Positions 5,740 through 7,080 of a stretch of 7,080 nt of DNA are shown here, piece by piece. The translations under genes and the position numbers were made by a program. Origin of the DNA: Solobacterium sp. (lineage in GTDB: Bacteria; Bacillota_I; Bacilli_A; Erysipelotrichales; Erysipelotrichaceae); the NCBI GenBank assembly GCA_017536845.1, contig JAFWCP010000198.1, positions 1 through 7,080 on the forward strand. Direction: 5' to 3'. Under the pieces are notes generated by a model. The model made no database searches. It was not told the origin of the DNA and saw nothing but the letters and a program-made list of their open reading frames with translations. Numbering within the stretch: position 1 is the first letter of the stretch; every line of letters begins with the position of its first letter.

Positions 5740-7060
5740 TCAGGAAATGAACGTTTATCTGTATGATTTCGCTGCAGACGGCTCCTGCAGTGCGGACATC
5801 TTTCTGCCTGCAACCGGAAACATGGTCCGCGGGATCAAGGTGATGGAAGGAACAGGCGGCGGCACCCAGGTCTATATGCCGGAATGGATGAATAACCGCT
5901 GGTCCTGTCCCGACCTTTCATGGGCAGATGCACGCAAGGCTGCTGCCGCAGAATACAAAGCAGACAGGCAGAAACCACAGGGAATCTGCACCTTTCGAAA
6001 CGTTGTCAACGGGAAGGAAATCCCGCTGGAATTTGACCTTCCTTCCGGCGTGACAGTGCATGAGATTTCCCTGCTGCTGTCTGAGGATAACCGCTTTTTC
6101 CTGAACCTGCATAAGAGCAGCCTGGAAGATACAGGTTATACAAAGGAAATCCTGCTGGAGGAACTGGCAAAGGCATACCGGCACCAGATTCTTCATGAAA
6201 CAGAAGAAATCAGCACTCTTACTGTCAGGTTTCAGAAAGAAACCCGCTATCAGCGCTGCCTCGCTGATCTGAAACTGCCGGAAAAGAAAAATGTCATCAA
6301 AGGCTTCCGGATCTGGGCATATGAGGATGGAACATTGAATATCTCTTCCCCTTCGTGGATGGAAAGATGGTCAGACAGGCATTATACCTGGTATCAGATC
6401 ACCGAAATCATCAGGGCGGAATACAGGCGGTTTGCCGCTCCTGAACAGAATGAAATTCTGCAGAAACCGGAAACAGAACCGGAACCGCCGGCCATCCCGA
6501 AAAAGGAAGAGCGCACAGAAAAACCGGATCCTGAAAAGACAGAGCTTGGCCGCATCAAGAACGCCCGGAACAATTCCCTTGCCTTCTATCCCCATACCGT
6601 CCTGCGCCTGGTGGAGAACAGGAAAGAAATGAAACAGCAGGCCAGCCAGCTTGCCTACGCCTTGTCCATCGGGTCGCAAGGCGGTCTTGGCCCGTTTGAA
6701 ATCACCGTACTGACCTGGGTGAACAGACTGAAATATGACACCAGCACATTGCTGGTAGATTTGATGGAAGCGGGGTATCTGGACTATGGCTGGCGGGAAA
6801 AAGTGAGCCAGCAGAAACTCCCGGGCATTCTTGACAGGATGAAGCGCTATGACCTGATCAACCTGACAAGATTTGTCACGGTCAATGATGACGGGGAACC
6901 GGTTATTGACAATTCCCATTCCCTCATGCGCATCATTTCCATGGGGAAAAACGGTGCTTCCCTTCTTCATGAACTGCTCAGAGATGTGCACCGCTATAAC
7001 CCTTTTGATATCCTGCAGGACGGCAATACCGTCAGAAGATATCTTTCTGTCAACCAATGA
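5732..7060 (+). CDS. Tandem SpoVG-like / winged-helix-like partner protein
   Basis: A 442-residue protein whose start overlaps the TIR-NACHT stop by 8 bp behind GGAGGA (5719-5724, 7-nt spacing), so the two are almost certainly co-translated partners. I see three related units. Unit 1 (residues 18-80) has a beta strand, VRGIKVMEG, a YMP strand and a helix ending in AEY; unit 3 (173-234) has VIKGFRIWAYEDG, an SPSWMERWS strand and a helix ending in RAEYRRF; unit 2 (96-153) is more diverged (VHEISLLL to KAYRHQ). This order matches SpoVG (strand, VxDIRVIEG, FVAMP, helix ending in EY), a small nucleic-acid-binding regulator of Firmicutes and spirochaetes. Residues about 237-275 form a Pro/Glu/Lys-rich linker, and about 300-440 look helical with a winged-helix-like region (GPFEITVLTWVNRL to LDRMKRYDLINL). 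No signal peptide, membrane segment or enzyme motif is visible. A role as nucleic-acid-binding adaptor, regulator or co-sensor is inference. The full-length family is unknown to me. Confidence 0.75.
   Translation: MSNQEMNVYLYDFAADGSCSADIFLPATGNMVRGIKVMEGTGGGTQVYMPEWMNNRWSCPDLSWADARKAAAAEYKADRQKPQGICTFRNVVNGKEIPLEFDLPSGVTVHEISLLLSEDNRFFLNLHKSSLEDTGYTKEILLEELAKAYRHQILHETEEISTLTVRFQKETRYQRCLADLKLPEKKNVIKGFRIWAYEDGTLNISSPSWMERWSDRHYTWYQITEIIRAEYRRFAAPEQNEILQKPETEPEPPAIPKKEERTEKPDPEKTELGRIKNARNNSLAFYPHTVLRLVENRKEMKQQASQLAYALSIGSQGGLGPFEITVLTWVNRLKYDTSTLLVDLMEAGYLDYGWREKVSQQKLPGILDRMKRYDLINLTRFVTVNDDGEPVIDNSHSLMRIISMGKNGASLLHELLRDVHRYNPFDILQDGNTVRRYLSVNQ
5783..6433 (+). repeat. Three protein-level SpoVG-like repeat units
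   Basis: The units lie at about 5783-5971, 6017-6190 and 6248-6433. Units 1 and 3 are clearly related: both carry a G-[IF]-[KR]-[IV] strand, a P-x-W-M pair and a terminal A-E-Y. Unit 2 lacks the PxWM segment but keeps the V-x-x-[IF] strand and the closing helix. The DNA is no longer obviously repetitive, so the duplication is old. Confidence 0.55.
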
Positions 7061-7080
7061 CTTGTCTATATGCTCTGTAC

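Noticed and set aside
6371..7057. 228-codon open frame on the minus strand
   Set aside because: Fully antisense to the partner gene, no recognisable family, and the + strand frame has a ribosome site and clear domain structure.
1..7080. CRISPR arrays, tRNA or rRNA genes, insertion sequences, integrase or attachment sites
   Set aside because: No regularly spaced direct repeats, cloverleaf-like segments, transposase or recombinase motifs, or paired end repeats were seen.

Overview
The window looks like a low-to-mid-GC Firmicute (Bacillota) chromosome, possibly a gut Erysipelotrichales or Clostridia-type anaerobe. This rests on strong AGGAGG-type ribosome sites, tightly packed same-strand genes, a U32-type Fe-S protein, and a SpoVG-like domain. 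It contains no rRNA, tRNA or housekeeping marker, so the assignment is weak. Everything coding is on the + strand.

Region 1 (1-2227) is the end of a compact operon. It holds the 3' part of a U32-family (UbiU/RlhA-like) protein with a cysteine cluster, then a GNAT-like protein 2 bp downstream, then a compact AMP-forming acyl/aryl ligase whose likely start overlaps the GNAT stop by 4 bp (ATGA). Together they suggest modification and activation of a small carboxylic acid or an acyl chain. The substrate cannot be read from the sequence.

Region 2 (2228-2373) is a 146-bp control region. It holds a GNRA-capped hairpin just after the ligase stop, a perfect TGTATA-T-TATACA palindrome, and a consensus TATAAT -10 box embedded in a second, degenerate copy of the same box. 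The two boxes also form an 11-bp inverted repeat. Between them is a strong AAGGAGG ribosome site with no annotated gene; it could drive an 18-codon leader ORF ending in TGATG at the start of the next gene.

Region 3 (2374-7060) is a two-gene module with an 8-bp overlap. The first gene encodes a 1121-aa TIR-NACHT protein with a pentapeptide-like hinge and a C-terminal WD40-like beta-propeller. This is the architecture of a bacterial NLR/STAND immune receptor with an NAD-cleaving TIR effector. The second encodes a 442-aa protein that I read as three tandem SpoVG-like units, a Pro/Glu/Lys linker and a C-terminal winged-helix-like domain. I know of no described defence system with this partner. 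The pair is the best candidate in the window for an undescribed system: the TIR-NACHT protein would be sensor and executor, and the SpoVG-like protein a nucleic-acid-binding adaptor, regulator or co-sensor. The remaining 20 bases (7061-7080) show nothing.
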